DNA of 64,000 nucleotides from Bifidobacterium apousia (GCF_007559275.1 NZ_VMHK01000001.1:186001-250000), one strand, 5' to 3'. Positions 16,630-27,577 are shown, counted from the stretch's first letter. Made by a program: numbers and translations. Notes: generated from the letters alone by a model not told the origin.

Positions 16630-17859
16630 ATGACAACACAGCAGCTCCTTATTCTTATCGCGGTGTTGATCGTCCTGGTGCTGGCAGTGGTCGGCATTCT
16701 GGTGGCGGTCCGTAAACACCGGTCCCCGGGGGATTCCGCGCGCCCCGACAGTGCGGAAGAGCCTGGTGCCTTCCCAGCAGCTTCGTCGGGTGACCAGGCA
16801 CCCCGATCTGCTTCGCACGCATCTAGTGCTTCTGCGGGTTCCGGCTCAGTCGATTCAAAGGAGTCCAGTCAGCCGTCCTCGGCTGACCAATCAGCATCGT
16901 CGGCACAGGAGGAGCTGGCGCATCCGGAGGCCTCTGCATCCCGCATGACCAGGCTCAAGGCCAGACTGGCCAAGAGTCCCAACCCCTTTGGCAAGGCCCT
17001 CTTTGCCATTCTGACCAAGGATCATCTGAGCGAGTCCGACTGGGAGGATGTGGAAGACACCCTGCTCATGGCGGATGTGGGTGCCGAGGCCAGCGAACAG
17101 CTGGTGAAGCAATTGCGTGACGATGCTCGGATCACAGGGCAGAAGGATCCTGCAGCAGTGCGTCGTGGCCTTCGTCAGCGCCTGATCGATCTGGTCGATC
17201 CCAATATGGACCGAACTCTTGTGGCTGCCCGACCCCAGGCCAACAGGCCGTCGGTCATTATTATGGTGGGCGTCAACGGCACGGGCAAGACCACCACGGC
17301 GGGCAAGCTGGCCCGGCTCTTCGTGGCCGATGGCAAGTCGGTGGTCATGGGTGCTGCCGACACCTTCCGTGCCGCCGCCGCTGACCAGCTGGAAACCTGG
17401 GGCGGCAAGGTGGGCGTGCCTGTGGTCCGCAGCGACCGTGACGGCGCCGACCCGGCCTCGGTGGCCTTTGAAGCGGCTGAACGGGCCAAAAATGATCAGG
17501 CAGATGTTCTCATTGTGGACACAGCCGGTCGCCTGCAGAACAAGGCCAACCTCATGGATCAGTTGGGCAAGATCCGGCGGGTGATCGAGAAGAACCTGCC
17601 CGTGGACGAGGTTCTGCTGGTCCTGGATGCCACTACCGGGCAGAACGGGATGATCCAGGCCAAGGTCTTCGCCCAGGCCATCGGGGTCACAGGCATTGTC
17701 CTGACTAAGCTGGACGGCTCGGCCAAGGGCGGCATTGTCGTCTCTGTCCAGCGGGAGCTGGGCGTACCCGTCAAGCTGGTCGGGCTGGGCGAGGGGCCCG
17801 ACGATCTGGCCGTTTTCGACCCCGAGTCCTTTGTCGACGGCATCCTGGGAGACGAGTAG
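16630..17859 (+). CDS. ftsY: Signal recognition particle receptor FtsY
   Basis: A 409-residue SRP receptor GTPase that docks ribosome-nascent-chain-SRP complexes at the membrane. It has an N-terminal membrane helix (residues ~5-27), unlike E. coli FtsY but as in other actinobacteria, then a Ser/Ala-rich linker to about residue 100. The N domain and G domain follow: G1 GVNGTGKTTTAGKL starting at 214, the insertion-box DTFRAAAADQLETW, G3 VDTAGRL, G4 TKLDGSAKGG, and the closing GLGEGPDDLAVFDPESFV. ATG at 16630 is used in preference to an in-frame GTG at 16600. The order ftsY-amtB-glnK is conserved in actinobacteria. Confidence 0.96.
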   Translation: MTTQQLLILIAVLIVLVLAVVGILVAVRKHRSPGDSARPDSAEEPGAFPAASSGDQAPRSASHASSASAGSGSVDSKESSQPSSADQSASSAQEELAHPEASASRMTRLKARLAKSPNPFGKALFAILTKDHLSESDWEDVEDTLLMADVGAEASEQLVKQLRDDARITGQKDPAAVRRGLRQRLIDLVDPNMDRTLVAARPQANRPSVIIMVGVNGTGKTTTAGKLARLFVADGKSVVMGAADTFRAAAADQLETWGGKVGVPVVRSDRDGADPASVAFEAAERAKNDQADVLIVDTAGRLQNKANLMDQLGKIRRVIEKNLPVDEVLLVLDATTGQNGMIQAKVFAQAIGVTGIVLTKLDGSAKGGIVVSVQRELGVPVKLVGLGEGPDDLAVFDPESFVDGILGDE

Positions 17860-17915
17860 TCCGGCCGGTCGGTTGGTCATAAGGTGGTCATCCAATAGTC
17901 ACCCGGAGGTAATGC

Positions 17916-17933
17916 GACGGTGACCTGACCGTC
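17916..17933. promoter_or_regulatory. Dyad GACGGT-N6-ACCGTC between ftsY and amtB
   Basis: A perfect 6-bp inverted repeat with 6-base spacer, 56 bases after ftsY and 117 before amtB. No T-run follows, so it is a poor terminator; it could be an operator for nitrogen control of amtB. Confidence 0.3.
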
Positions 17934-18049
17934 ATCCTCTTCCTGTTTGATGAATCGGGAAGTGGAAGAGAATCTGACGTAGGCTGTCCGGAGGGAAGCC
18001 CTCGTTATCGGGGACTGCCCGCCCGGATGGGGAAAAGAGAGGTGTAGGC

Positions 18050-19671
<1,622 letters not shown>

Positions 19672-19721
19672 AGCAGCTACCTGCTGCCGTCTGCATGGTC
19701 GTCTTCCTACTGACCAGTTTC

Positions 19722-19778
19722 GCAGGATCCCGTAGCTGTGGCCAATTTCATGGTCGAGCGGTCGGGGTCCTGCTTTTT
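19722..19778 (+). terminator. Terminator after glnK
   Basis: GCAGGATCCCG (19722-19732) pairs with CGGGGTCCTGC (19763-19773), 11 bp with one wobble, around a 30-base loop, and is followed at once by TTTTT. It ends the amtB-glnK transcript before the convergent MATE gene. Confidence 0.75.
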
Positions 19779-19789
19779 GCTATGACTCT

Positions 19790-21190
19790 TCAGGCTTCCT
19801 TGACCTGGCCAATCGTCCCCATCCAGACATCGGTGCGCGTTCTCCAGCCATTGCAGATAGCTCTGACGCCGATGAAGAGGACATTGAGCACGGCCCAGAG
19901 CATGGCTATCCGCCAGGTGGGCGTCCAGCTCATGGCCAGAGCTGTCATGCCCAGCAGCCCGATCAGGTAGATCACAGCGGTCAGGGAGCAGGTGGCCGCC
20001 AGATAGCGATAGTCCCCGGCCCCGATCAGGATCCCGTCCAGGGCCCACATCCATCCGGCTACGGGCATGAAGACCCCTTGGACGATCATGCCTACGGTGA
20101 TCAGCGACCTGATGGCCGGCGTTGGGCTGAACAGGGGAGCGGCGAAGAGGCCCAGGGCGATCATGACCAGCCCGACCAGCACCCCCATAGCCATGCCTGC
20201 CTTGGCTGACAGGTCGGTCATGACCCGTGCCCGCGACCGCTGTCCGGCGCCCAACTCGGTGGCTACCAGTGACTGACCGGCGATGCCCACGGCATCCAGC
20301 ATGTTCAGTCCGAAGTTCCAGGCCGAGTTGACCCCCTGATAGGCCGCCAGCACCTGCTCGCCCAAGTGGGCTGCAGCCACCACGGTCATAAAGAGGCAGA
20401 CCCGCAGGGCCAGGGTCCGCAGGAAAAGCGGGAAACCGTCGCCCATGCTGGCCGCCATGCCTGAGAGCCGGGGCCGCAGCTGGGCGCCTTCCCGACGGGC
20501 CCAGACCAGGGCGGGGATGGTCAGGAAGAGCCCCATGGCCCACTCGGCGATCAGGGTGGCCAGGCCCGAGCCCAGAATGTCCATGTGCAGGCCGAAGACC
20601 AAAAGGACCTCAAGGGCGGTGTTGAGGATGGCGCCTGACACGGCGGCCACCAGGGTGATCTTTACCTTTTGCAGTCCGCGGAAGATGCCGTTGGCCGCGT
20701 AGACCAGGAGCATGGCCGGAAGGCCGAAGACCAAAGCATTCAGATAGGTCTGCGCCGCCTGCAGGACCGGCCCACGGGCTCCCATCAGGCTGCAGATGGG
20801 TCGGCTCAAAGCCAGGAGAACAGGGCAGACGACCAGACCGATGACGAAGGCCAGCCACATGCCGTCCACACCGGCCTGCATGCCCTCCCGTCGGCGGCCG
20901 GCGCCCATGAGCCGGGCCACCTGGGAGGTGGTTCCGTAGGCCAGAAAGATGCACAGGCCCACGGTGGTCAGCACCACAGTGGATCCGATGGAGAGCCCGG
21001 CCAGGGCCGAGTCGCTGATGTGGCCCACGATGGCGGTGTCGATCATGACGAAGAGCGGGGAGGCGATCAGCTGGCCGAAGGTGGGTATGGCCAGTCCGGC
21101 AATGGTCCGGTAGGTCGCCCGCCGTTCTTCCGGCGTGATTGATCCGGTCTTGGTTTCGGGGATGTTCCTGTGGCTGCGCATGGACGCCAT
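19790..21190 (-). CDS. MATE-family multidrug/toxin exporter (DinF-like)
   Basis: A 466-residue, twelve-helix MATE transporter, which exports organic cations or other small molecules by Na+ or H+ antiport. Typical landmarks are the first helix region LAIPTFGQLIASPLFVMIDTAIVGH, the repeat SIGSTVVLTTVGLCIFLAYGTTSQVARLMGAG, and the corresponding second-half stretch AYQGVNSAWNFGLNMLDAVGIAGQSLVATELGAGQ. This D-TA-VGH-x-D arrangement fits the DinF-type branch. ATG at 21190 or 21181 is the likely start; neither has a strong ribosome site, and a TTG at 21283 is less likely. The gene is convergent with glnK and diverges from dnaB. Substrate unknown. Confidence 0.88.
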   Translation of the reverse strand: MASMRSHRNIPETKTGSITPEERRATYRTIAGLAIPTFGQLIASPLFVMIDTAIVGHISDSALAGLSIGSTVVLTTVGLCIFLAYGTTSQVARLMGAGRRREGMQAGVDGMWLAFVIGLVVCPVLLALSRPICSLMGARGPVLQAAQTYLNALVFGLPAMLLVYAANGIFRGLQKVKITLVAAVSGAILNTALEVLLVFGLHMDILGSGLATLIAEWAMGLFLTIPALVWARREGAQLRPRLSGMAASMGDGFPLFLRTLALRVCLFMTVVAAAHLGEQVLAAYQGVNSAWNFGLNMLDAVGIAGQSLVATELGAGQRSRARVMTDLSAKAGMAMGVLVGLVMIALGLFAAPLFSPTPAIRSLITVGMIVQGVFMPVAGWMWALDGILIGAGDYRYLAATCSLTAVIYLIGLLGMTALAMSWTPTWRIAMLWAVLNVLFIGVRAICNGWRTRTDVWMGTIGQVKEA

Positions 21191-21316
21191 GCTAATGCTC
21201 TGGACTGAATACACAACCCCTGAAAGCCAGTCCGTGGACGCCCTGCCGACAGATGACGTATCACCAAACAGCCCTGAGTGCAAGCTGGATTGACGATGTG
21301 GAAGACTGTCCCCAAG

Positions 21317-21391
21317 TTTTACACAGAGTTATACCCATGAGGTGGATAAGTTGCGCACATGTCCTCTAGGACACGCCTTGAATGTGGATAA
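21317..21391. promoter_or_regulatory. Cluster of DnaA-box-like sites upstream of dnaB
   Basis: Within 75 bases lie a perfect DnaA box, TGTGGATAA (21383-21391), and three sites one base away from the consensus TTATNCACA or its complement: TTTTACACA (21317-21325), TTATACCCA (21329-21337) and GGTGGATAA (21341-21349). They occupy the gap between the divergent MATE and dnaB genes and may let DnaA regulate dnaB. Confidence 0.6.
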
Positions 21392-21521
21392 CTTATTTTT
21401 CTGTACACATACAGGGCGACCCTGTGCCCGTCCAGTACGGTCGGCGCGTCCCGGTGAATGCCTTGAGTGAAATCCGTCTCTTGGGGCTGCCAAGGACGGT
21501 CCTCTTCGTAGAATCGTGGCT

Positions 21522-22937
21522 ATGGCTTCCGACGACTACACCGACTACACCCATCCCGAACAGCGTCCCACCGATCATGCCCAGACCGGCCGCGACATGC
21601 TCTTCGACCGGGTGCCCCCGCATGACGACGATGCGGAGATGGCCGTGCTGGGCGGCATGCTCATGAGTAAGGATGCCATCGGCGAGGTCAGTCAGATGAT
21701 CGACATATCCGACTTCTACCAGCCCAAGCACCAGACCATCTACGAGGCCATCGTCACCCTCTTCTCGGCCTCCCAGCCGGTGGATGCGGTCCTGGTGGCC
21801 AACGAGCTGCTCAAGTCCGGGGACCTGGAGAAGGTGGGGGGCACTGACTATCTGCACTCCCTGGTGGCCTCGGTCCCGACAGCCGCCAACGCCACCTACT
21901 ATGCGGAAATCGTCCACCAGCGTGCCATCCTGCGCAATGTGATCGCGGCCGGCACCAAGATCGCCCAGCTGGGCTACTCGGCCGAGGGCTCCCAGGCGGA
22001 GGACATCGTCAACCTGGCCCAGGCCGAGGTCTACGAGATGAGCGTGGGCAGGGTCCGTCAGGATTACGAGGCCATCGGGCCGGTTGTCCATGACACCCTT
22101 GACCAGCTGGACAAGCTGCAGAACGGCGACATGGAGCGGGGCGTGCCTACCGGCTTCAAGAGCATCGACGACGTGACCCAGGGCCTGCAGCCCGGGCAGA
22201 TGATCGTGGTGGCCGGCCGCCCCGCCATGGGCAAGTCCACCCTGGGCATCGACTTCGCCCGTGCTGCGGCCCTCCACAACAACATGACCACAGTGGTCTT
22301 CTCCCTGGAGATGAGCAAGAACGAGCTGGCCCAGCGCATCATCTCGGCCGAGACCGACATCCCCCTGGTGGCCCTGCGCCGGGCGGACGACATCACCCCT
22401 GAGCGTTGGAACACCCTGAACACCTTCTGGAGCAGACTCCAGGACGCCCCGCTCTTCCTGGACGATTCGCCCAACATGAGCCTGATGGAGATCCGCGCCA
22501 AGTGCCGTCGCCTCAAGCAGACCAACGACCTGAAGCTGGTGGTCATCGACTACCTGCAGCTGATGACCTCGGGCAAGCGGGTCGAATCCCGTCAGCAGGA
22601 GGTCTCCGACTTCTCGCGCGCCCTGAAGCTGCTGGCCAAGGAGCTGGAGGTTCCGGTGGTGGCGTTGAGCCAGCTCAACCGCGGTCCCGAGATGCGCAAC
22701 GACAAGAAGCCCATGCTCTCCGACCTGCGCGAGTCGGGATCCATCGAGCAGGACGCCGACGTGGTCTTCCTGGTCCACCGGCCGGACTTCTACGACAAGG
22801 AGGACCGCCCGGGCGAGGCCGACATCATCCTGGCCAAGCACCGCAACGGCCCCACCGACACCTTCAAGCTGGCCTTTCTGGGCGAGAAGTCCAAGTTCAA
22901 GGACATGCCTCAGGACTACCAGCAGGGAGGGGTCTGA
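21522..22937 (+). CDS. dnaB: Replicative DNA helicase DnaB
   Basis: A 471-residue hexameric helicase that unwinds DNA at the replication fork. The N-terminal domain (DRVPPHDDDAEMAVLGGMLMS onwards, to about 130) is the primase-binding collar; a linker leads to the RecA-like domain with Walker A GRPAMGKST at 232-240, Walker B KLVVIDYLQLM, the QLNRGPE motif and the arginine-finger region SGSIEQDADVVFLVHR. No intein is present. The start could be GTG at 21516 or ATG at 21522; neither has a convincing ribosome site. The upstream gap carries DnaA-box-like sites. murT follows after 2 bases. Confidence 0.96.
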   Translation: MASDDYTDYTHPEQRPTDHAQTGRDMLFDRVPPHDDDAEMAVLGGMLMSKDAIGEVSQMIDISDFYQPKHQTIYEAIVTLFSASQPVDAVLVANELLKSGDLEKVGGTDYLHSLVASVPTAANATYYAEIVHQRAILRNVIAAGTKIAQLGYSAEGSQAEDIVNLAQAEVYEMSVGRVRQDYEAIGPVVHDTLDQLDKLQNGDMERGVPTGFKSIDDVTQGLQPGQMIVVAGRPAMGKSTLGIDFARAAALHNNMTTVVFSLEMSKNELAQRIISAETDIPLVALRRADDITPERWNTLNTFWSRLQDAPLFLDDSPNMSLMEIRAKCRRLKQTNDLKLVVIDYLQLMTSGKRVESRQQEVSDFSRALKLLAKELEVPVVALSQLNRGPEMRNDKKPMLSDLRESGSIEQDADVVFLVHRPDFYDKEDRPGEADIILAKHRNGPTDTFKLAFLGEKSKFKDMPQDYQQGGV

Positions 22938-22939
22938 TC

Positions 22940-24331
22940 ATGCGTTCCACGGCTTCCAAGGCGCAGCCTGCCGATCAGCCCGGTCGTCCCCGTCGGCCTT
23001 GGCGCTCCCTCCTGGCCCTTCTGGTCGGCAAGGCGGTGCGTCTCGTTGCGCGTCTGTCCCATCACGGCGGTTCGGCCCTGCCTGGCAAGGTGGTGGAGCG
23101 GATCGACCTGGGCTTCCTGGCCAGGACCCTGTCGGGGCTGCCTCGCGGGGTGGTTCTGGTCTCGGGGACCAACGGCAAGACCACCACTACCCGAATGGTC
23201 GCCTCCATGCTGGAATCCCTGGGCCTCAAGGTCTTCACCAATCCGACCGGGTCCAACTTCACCCGTGGCGTGGTTTCGGCCTTGGTCTCTACACTGGGGC
23301 TGTCCGGTCGGCTGCATGCTGATATTGCCGTCCTGGAGCTGGACGAGGCCTATGCGGTCCACTTCGTGCGGCAGGTCAAGCCCCGCTACGCCCTCCTGCT
23401 CAATGTCATGCGCGACCAGCTGGACCGGTTTGGGGAGATTGATACTACAGCTCGGTTGCTGGGTCAGGTGGCTCAGGCCACCACAGGCACGGTGGTTCTC
23501 AACCGTGAGGATCCGCGCATCGCTAGGTTGGCCGCCCAGACGCCGGCCCAGACCGGCGTGGCCTACTTCGGTCTGTCGGACGATTTGCTGACCTATTTCC
23601 CCACCGATGACGACATGCATGCCTCGGATCAGGATGCCGATGGTGCTGCTACGGCCAGCGCTTCCCGCCCCGTTCGCCCAGGTCACCGGCTGCCAGCTGA
23701 GGTTACCCTGGAACGGGTCATGGACCACAGGGCCGCCTTCCGCCTGGATGGTCGGCTTCTGGAGACCGATCTGCGTCTGGAGGGCGTCTACAACCTCTAC
23801 AATGCGGCAGCTGCCCTGGTGCTGGTGAGGGTCGTTCTTGAGGACAGGGAGCCTGATGATGCAGCGCTCATGGATGCCCTGTCCAAGGTGACGCCCGCCT
23901 TCGGCCGCGGGGAGGTCATCACCTACCAGGGCGCGCCGGTTGAGCTGGTCCTGGTCAAGAACCCCATGGGCTTCCGCCTGGCCCTGTCCTCCTTTAACCC
24001 TGCCGGCCAGGACACCATGATCGCCATCCGCGACGAGTACGCGGACGGGCGTGACATGAGCTGGCTCTGGGATGTGGACTTCACCTCGCTCAGGGATACC
24101 GGCGTGGCCATGGTCTCCGGCACCCGGGCCTATGACATGGCCCTGCGCCTGGCCTATGACCAGGTGCCCACGGAGGCGATCGAGACCGACCTGGATCGGG
24201 CGCTGACAGCCTTCCTTGAGGTGCATCCCGGCCGACCCAAGCGAATCTACTGCACCTACACGTCTATGCTCCGGCTCCGGTCCGCCCTCGGCAGGATCAC
24301 GAGCGTGGACGATGCCGGGGTGGGCGCATGA
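22940..24331 (+). CDS. murT: Lipid II isoglutaminyl synthase, MurT subunit, without zinc-ribbon cysteines
   Basis: A 463-residue Mur-ligase-like protein. With GatD it amidates the alpha-carboxyl of D-Glu in lipid II peptide. The nucleotide loop SGTNGKTTTTRM (Lys80), the LELDEAYA motif, NVMRDQLDRFGE and GVYNLYNAAAA are as in Mur ligases; the C-terminal MurT-specific domain begins near KNPMGFRLAL. In staphylococcal and streptococcal MurT the middle domain carries a four-Cys zinc ribbon; the corresponding stretch here (about residues 215-255, Asp/Ala-rich) has no Cys at all. It starts 2 bases after dnaB and overlaps gatD by 4 bases. Confidence 0.93.
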   Translation: MRSTASKAQPADQPGRPRRPWRSLLALLVGKAVRLVARLSHHGGSALPGKVVERIDLGFLARTLSGLPRGVVLVSGTNGKTTTTRMVASMLESLGLKVFTNPTGSNFTRGVVSALVSTLGLSGRLHADIAVLELDEAYAVHFVRQVKPRYALLLNVMRDQLDRFGEIDTTARLLGQVAQATTGTVVLNREDPRIARLAAQTPAQTGVAYFGLSDDLLTYFPTDDDMHASDQDADGAATASASRPVRPGHRLPAEVTLERVMDHRAAFRLDGRLLETDLRLEGVYNLYNAAAALVLVRVVLEDREPDDAALMDALSKVTPAFGRGEVITYQGAPVELVLVKNPMGFRLALSSFNPAGQDTMIAIRDEYADGRDMSWLWDVDFTSLRDTGVAMVSGTRAYDMALRLAYDQVPTEAIETDLDRALTAFLEVHPGRPKRIYCTYTSMLRLRSALGRITSVDDAGVGA

Positions 24332-25164
24332 GCGAGCCAACCAAAAGGAGCGCAGGAATGCCGCAGACACAGGATAATGCCAAGGTCGGGGCCGTGGGAG
24401 ACCATCCGCCGCTGCAGATCCTCTCCCTCTACCACCGTGACATGAACATCTATGGGGATTCGGGCAACATTCTCAGCGTGACCCGCCGGGCTGAGCTGTA
24501 CGGGTTCCGCCCCATGGTCCGCTATTACGATCCCGGTGATGCCTGGCCCGAGCGGATCGATATGATTCTGGGCGGCGGCGGCCAGGACCATGGCCAGGAA
24601 CGGATCATCGACGACCTGCGGGAACGGGGCGGTCTTCTGCACGATCTGGCCGACCAGGAGGTGCCCATGCTGATGATCTGCGGGCTCTATCAGCTCTTCG
24701 GACATTATTTTGAGACCTCCGACCATGAGCGCCTGGAGGGGGTCGGCATTCTTGACGTGCACACCATTGCTCAGCCTGAGCGGATGATCGGCAACCTGGT
24801 GGAGCAGGCAGAGGACTTCGGCAGGGTGGTCGGCTATGAGAACCACTCGGGTCTGACCTACCTGGGGGAGGGGGCCCATCCCCTGGGCATGGTGACCGAG
24901 GATGGCCGAGGCAACAACGGCAAGGACCACACCGAGGGGGCCCGATGGAAGAAGGTCATCGGCACCTACATGCATGGGTCGCTGCTGCCGAAGAACCCGG
25001 CTGTTACGGACTTCCTTATCGCTGGCGCAGCCGAAAGGCGGTACGGCCAGGGCACCTTCGCCCAGATGAAGGAGACCATGGACCAGAAGAGCCGGAGCGA
25101 GTTGGAGCGTCTGGACTCCCTGGCGGATCAGGCCAGCCGTATTGCTGCATCAAGGCCCAGATGA
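24328..25164 (+). CDS. gatD: Lipid II isoglutaminyl synthase, GatD glutaminase subunit
   Basis: A 278-residue class I glutamine amidotransferase-like protein which hydrolyses glutamine and passes ammonia to MurT. The catalytic Cys118 lies in MLMICGLYQLFG and His216 in YMHGSLLPKNP, matching Cys94 and His189 of the S. aureus enzyme. GYENHSGLTYLG is the usual substrate-binding stretch. The ATG overlaps the murT stop (ATGA), ensuring a one-to-one product ratio. The protein has an extra ~20 residues at each end compared with the S. aureus form. Amidation of lipid II controls cross-linking, so this pair works with the class A PBP at 58812-61037. Confidence 0.94.
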   Translation: MSEPTKRSAGMPQTQDNAKVGAVGDHPPLQILSLYHRDMNIYGDSGNILSVTRRAELYGFRPMVRYYDPGDAWPERIDMILGGGGQDHGQERIIDDLRERGGLLHDLADQEVPMLMICGLYQLFGHYFETSDHERLEGVGILDVHTIAQPERMIGNLVEQAEDFGRVVGYENHSGLTYLGEGAHPLGMVTEDGRGNNGKDHTEGARWKKVIGTYMHGSLLPKNPAVTDFLIAGAAERRYGQGTFAQMKETMDQKSRSELERLDSLADQASRIAASRPR

Positions 25165-25360
25165 AGAGGAGCCTGCGGTTCCTTCGGTTCCGGCACAGGG
25201 GCGTGCCAAGGAGGCAAGGCGCTGCGGTCCCTCTTGCCATGGTGTTGAATCGGATCGGTCAATGATAACCAGCTAGACTGTAAAGAGAGACGGCCGCTCG
25301 TCTCTTGGCGGTCAAAAGGGCCCGGTACTTCAAGGGCGTATGAATGCTGGGAGGCATATC

Positions 25361-25720
25361 ATGTCGGATTTACATATTGGTGACGGATTGCACAAGGTGC
25401 TTCTGGCTGGCATTGGAGCGCTGGCCACAGGCGTGGAGAAGGGCCAGGAGGTCATCGACAGTCTGGTGAAGAAGGGCGAGCTGACGGTCGAGCAGGGGAA
25501 GATTCTCAACACTGAGCTCAAACGGAACAGGAAGACCCCTCCCGCTCCTGCACCTACTGACAGCGCTCCTGCACCGGCTGCTGGCGCGCCCAGGCCTGCG
25601 ACCCATGTTGCTCCTGACCCCCGTCGTCCCGACCATGATCCCTTGGCGCCAATGCCGAATCGTCGGTCCGGGTCCATCCCCATCACCTCCAATGATCCCA
25701 TTGCAGGTCAGCAGGGCTGA
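25361..25720 (+). CDS. Phasin-like small protein
   Basis: A 119-residue protein. Residues 5-50 form an amphipathic helical pair (LLAGIGALATGVEKGQEVID onwards) resembling the phasin-like small proteins often found beside ABC1/UbiB kinases in Gram-positive and actinobacterial genomes. The C-terminal 65 residues are Pro/Ala-rich and disordered. ATG at 25361 is chosen over the upstream in-frame ATG (25340) because GGGAGG lies 6 bases before it. It precedes the kinase gene by 93 bases on the same strand. Function is unknown; a membrane- or lipid-surface role fits the helix pattern. Confidence 0.7.
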   Translation: MSDLHIGDGLHKVLLAGIGALATGVEKGQEVIDSLVKKGELTVEQGKILNTELKRNRKTPPAPAPTDSAPAPAAGAPRPATHVAPDPRRPDHDPLAPMPNRRSGSIPITSNDPIAGQQG

Positions 25721-25813
25721 AAGGCAGTCAATTACTGTCAGCGTCGGTCGTCTGCGCCGGAATGTCTGCCGCTGGTCGGCCATGCGGATAAAGGACGCAG
25801 GTGAGTGGTGAGT

Positions 25814-27523
25814 ATGGATGCCATGAACGGACATGATGCCCCGGTGCAGACCATTGGCCTCTTCGGGGTCGGCACGGGAGAGCGGCAGGGGGCGGCAGGA
25901 AGGATCCGGCACAGGCGTGGCAGGGCCCGTCGACTGGCTGAGATGATCCGCATCGCCAACCGGTTCGACATCATCCACGGGCTGACTCCGGTCACCATGC
26001 GTCGACTGTTCGAGGCGCTTGGGCCCACTTTCGTCAAGGTGGGCCAGATTCTCTCCATGCGTTCGGAGATCCTGCCGGAGGCCTTTTGCCGTGAGCTCTC
26101 CAAGCTGCGCGCCGACGCGGATCCCATCCCGTACTCCGTGGTGACCAGCACCCTGGCCGCCGAGTATGGCCGTCCGCTCGACCGGATCTTCTCCTCCATA
26201 GACCCTGTTCCCTTGGGGTCGGCTTCCCTGGCGCAGGTGCACCGGGCCCGCCTGGTCAGCGGTGAGGACGTGGCCGTCAAGGTCCAGCGCCCAGGAATTC
26301 AAGAGACCATGGCCCAGGACATCGACATTCTGCGCAGCATGGTCAAGTGGGCCTCCCGGTTCGTCCGCAGCACCCAGGTGATCGACATCCGAGGAGTGGT
26401 CGAGGAGCTCTGGGAGACTTTCCAGTCCGAGGTCGACTTCCAGCAGGAGGCCGCCAATCTGGCGGAGTTCAAGGATTTTTGCGGCTCATACGCCTACATC
26501 GACTGCCCGAAGCCCTATCCTGAGCTTTGCACCAGGCATGTGGTGGTGATGGAGTACATCGACGGGATATCGCTCTCACGGCCCGCCCAGCTGGTGGCCC
26601 AGGGCTATGACCTGAAGGAGATCGGCACCAAGCTGGTCGACAACTATGCCACCCAGATCATGGACCGGGGCTTCTTCCACGCCGATCCGCACCCCGGCAA
26701 CATCATCATCCGCGATGGTTCCATAGTGCTGATCGACCTGGGAATGGTCGGCCGCCTGGACGAGGTGACCAAATCGGCTTTGAAGGACATGATTTTTGCA
26801 GTAGGCCGCGAGGATTCACCTGCCCTGGCCCAGGGGCTGCTCCGTTTCGCCGGTACGGGAGAGGCCAGAGCCGAGGACTACCCTTATCTCCTTGCCGACC
26901 TGGATGCGGTCGTCCAGCGGTTCGGCAAGCTGGATCTGGCCGATCTGGACATCGCCGAATACGTCAATGCCGTGATGAGGCTGGCCGCCCGGCATGGCAT
27001 CAAGGTGCCAGGGTCGGTCACCATGGTGGCGCGGTGCCTGGTCACCCTTGAAGGACTCTTGGACGAGTTCCTGCCTGAGGCCAACATCGTGCAGATCATC
27101 ACTGATCATGTCGCCTATAGCCAGAGCACGGGGTCCATCCTCAAGGAGGAGGCTCGGAAGCTGGGCATCCAAGGCGATCTGGCCCTGCATGGCCTTTTGG
27201 GTGCCCTGGCTGAGTCCCAGACCGCGACCAAGATGCTGACCCGGGGCCAGCTGCGCGCCAATGTGCAGCTGGTAGGCTCCGAGGAACCTCTGCAGCAGCT
27301 GTCCGACATGGTCAACAGACTGACCATGGCTCTCATTGTCGTTGGACTCTATGTGGGCTCTTCAATCGTCTACTTCGCCCGCGTCAAGCCGGTGGTCTTC
27401 GGCATCCCGGTGGTCAGCATGCTGGGGTACGTGGTGGCCTTCATTCTTTCGGTCTGGATAGTCCTGGACATCCTGATCAAGCACCGGGCCCTCAAGCGTC
27501 GGCGACGCAACGGCCAAGGCTAG
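25814..27523 (+). CDS. ABC1/UbiB (AarF)-family atypical kinase
   Basis: A 569-residue protein of the UbiB/Coq8-like family. The family KxGQ motif appears as FVKVGQILSMRSEILPEAF, the Ala-rich nucleotide loop as PLGSASLAQVH, the Lys strand as VAVKVQRPG, and the catalytic centre as HADPHPGNIII--GSIVLIDLGM. Two membrane helices close the protein (about residues 505-525 and 535-555). UbiB proteins assist ubiquinone or menaquinone synthesis, probably as ATPases handling prenyl lipids. Bifidobacteria generally lack respiratory quinones, so the substrate here must differ. ATG at 25814 is used; a GTG at 25805 is possible. Confidence 0.9.
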   Translation: MDAMNGHDAPVQTIGLFGVGTGERQGAAGRIRHRRGRARRLAEMIRIANRFDIIHGLTPVTMRRLFEALGPTFVKVGQILSMRSEILPEAFCRELSKLRADADPIPYSVVTSTLAAEYGRPLDRIFSSIDPVPLGSASLAQVHRARLVSGEDVAVKVQRPGIQETMAQDIDILRSMVKWASRFVRSTQVIDIRGVVEELWETFQSEVDFQQEAANLAEFKDFCGSYAYIDCPKPYPELCTRHVVVMEYIDGISLSRPAQLVAQGYDLKEIGTKLVDNYATQIMDRGFFHADPHPGNIIIRDGSIVLIDLGMVGRLDEVTKSALKDMIFAVGREDSPALAQGLLRFAGTGEARAEDYPYLLADLDAVVQRFGKLDLADLDIAEYVNAVMRLAARHGIKVPGSVTMVARCLVTLEGLLDEFLPEANIVQIITDHVAYSQSTGSILKEEARKLGIQGDLALHGLLGALAESQTATKMLTRGQLRANVQLVGSEEPLQQLSDMVNRLTMALIVVGLYVGSSIVYFARVKPVVFGIPVVSMLGYVVAFILSVWIVLDILIKHRALKRRRRNGQG

Positions 27524-27577
27524 GCTGAGAGCCCGTCCATCCTGCACAGATACTGTCAAATACTGTCAGATGCTGAA

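Noticed and set aside
27551-27575. Short tandem repeat ATACTGTCA x2 between the kinase and aldo/keto reductase genes
   Set aside because: Only two copies, with no sign of a larger array or function.
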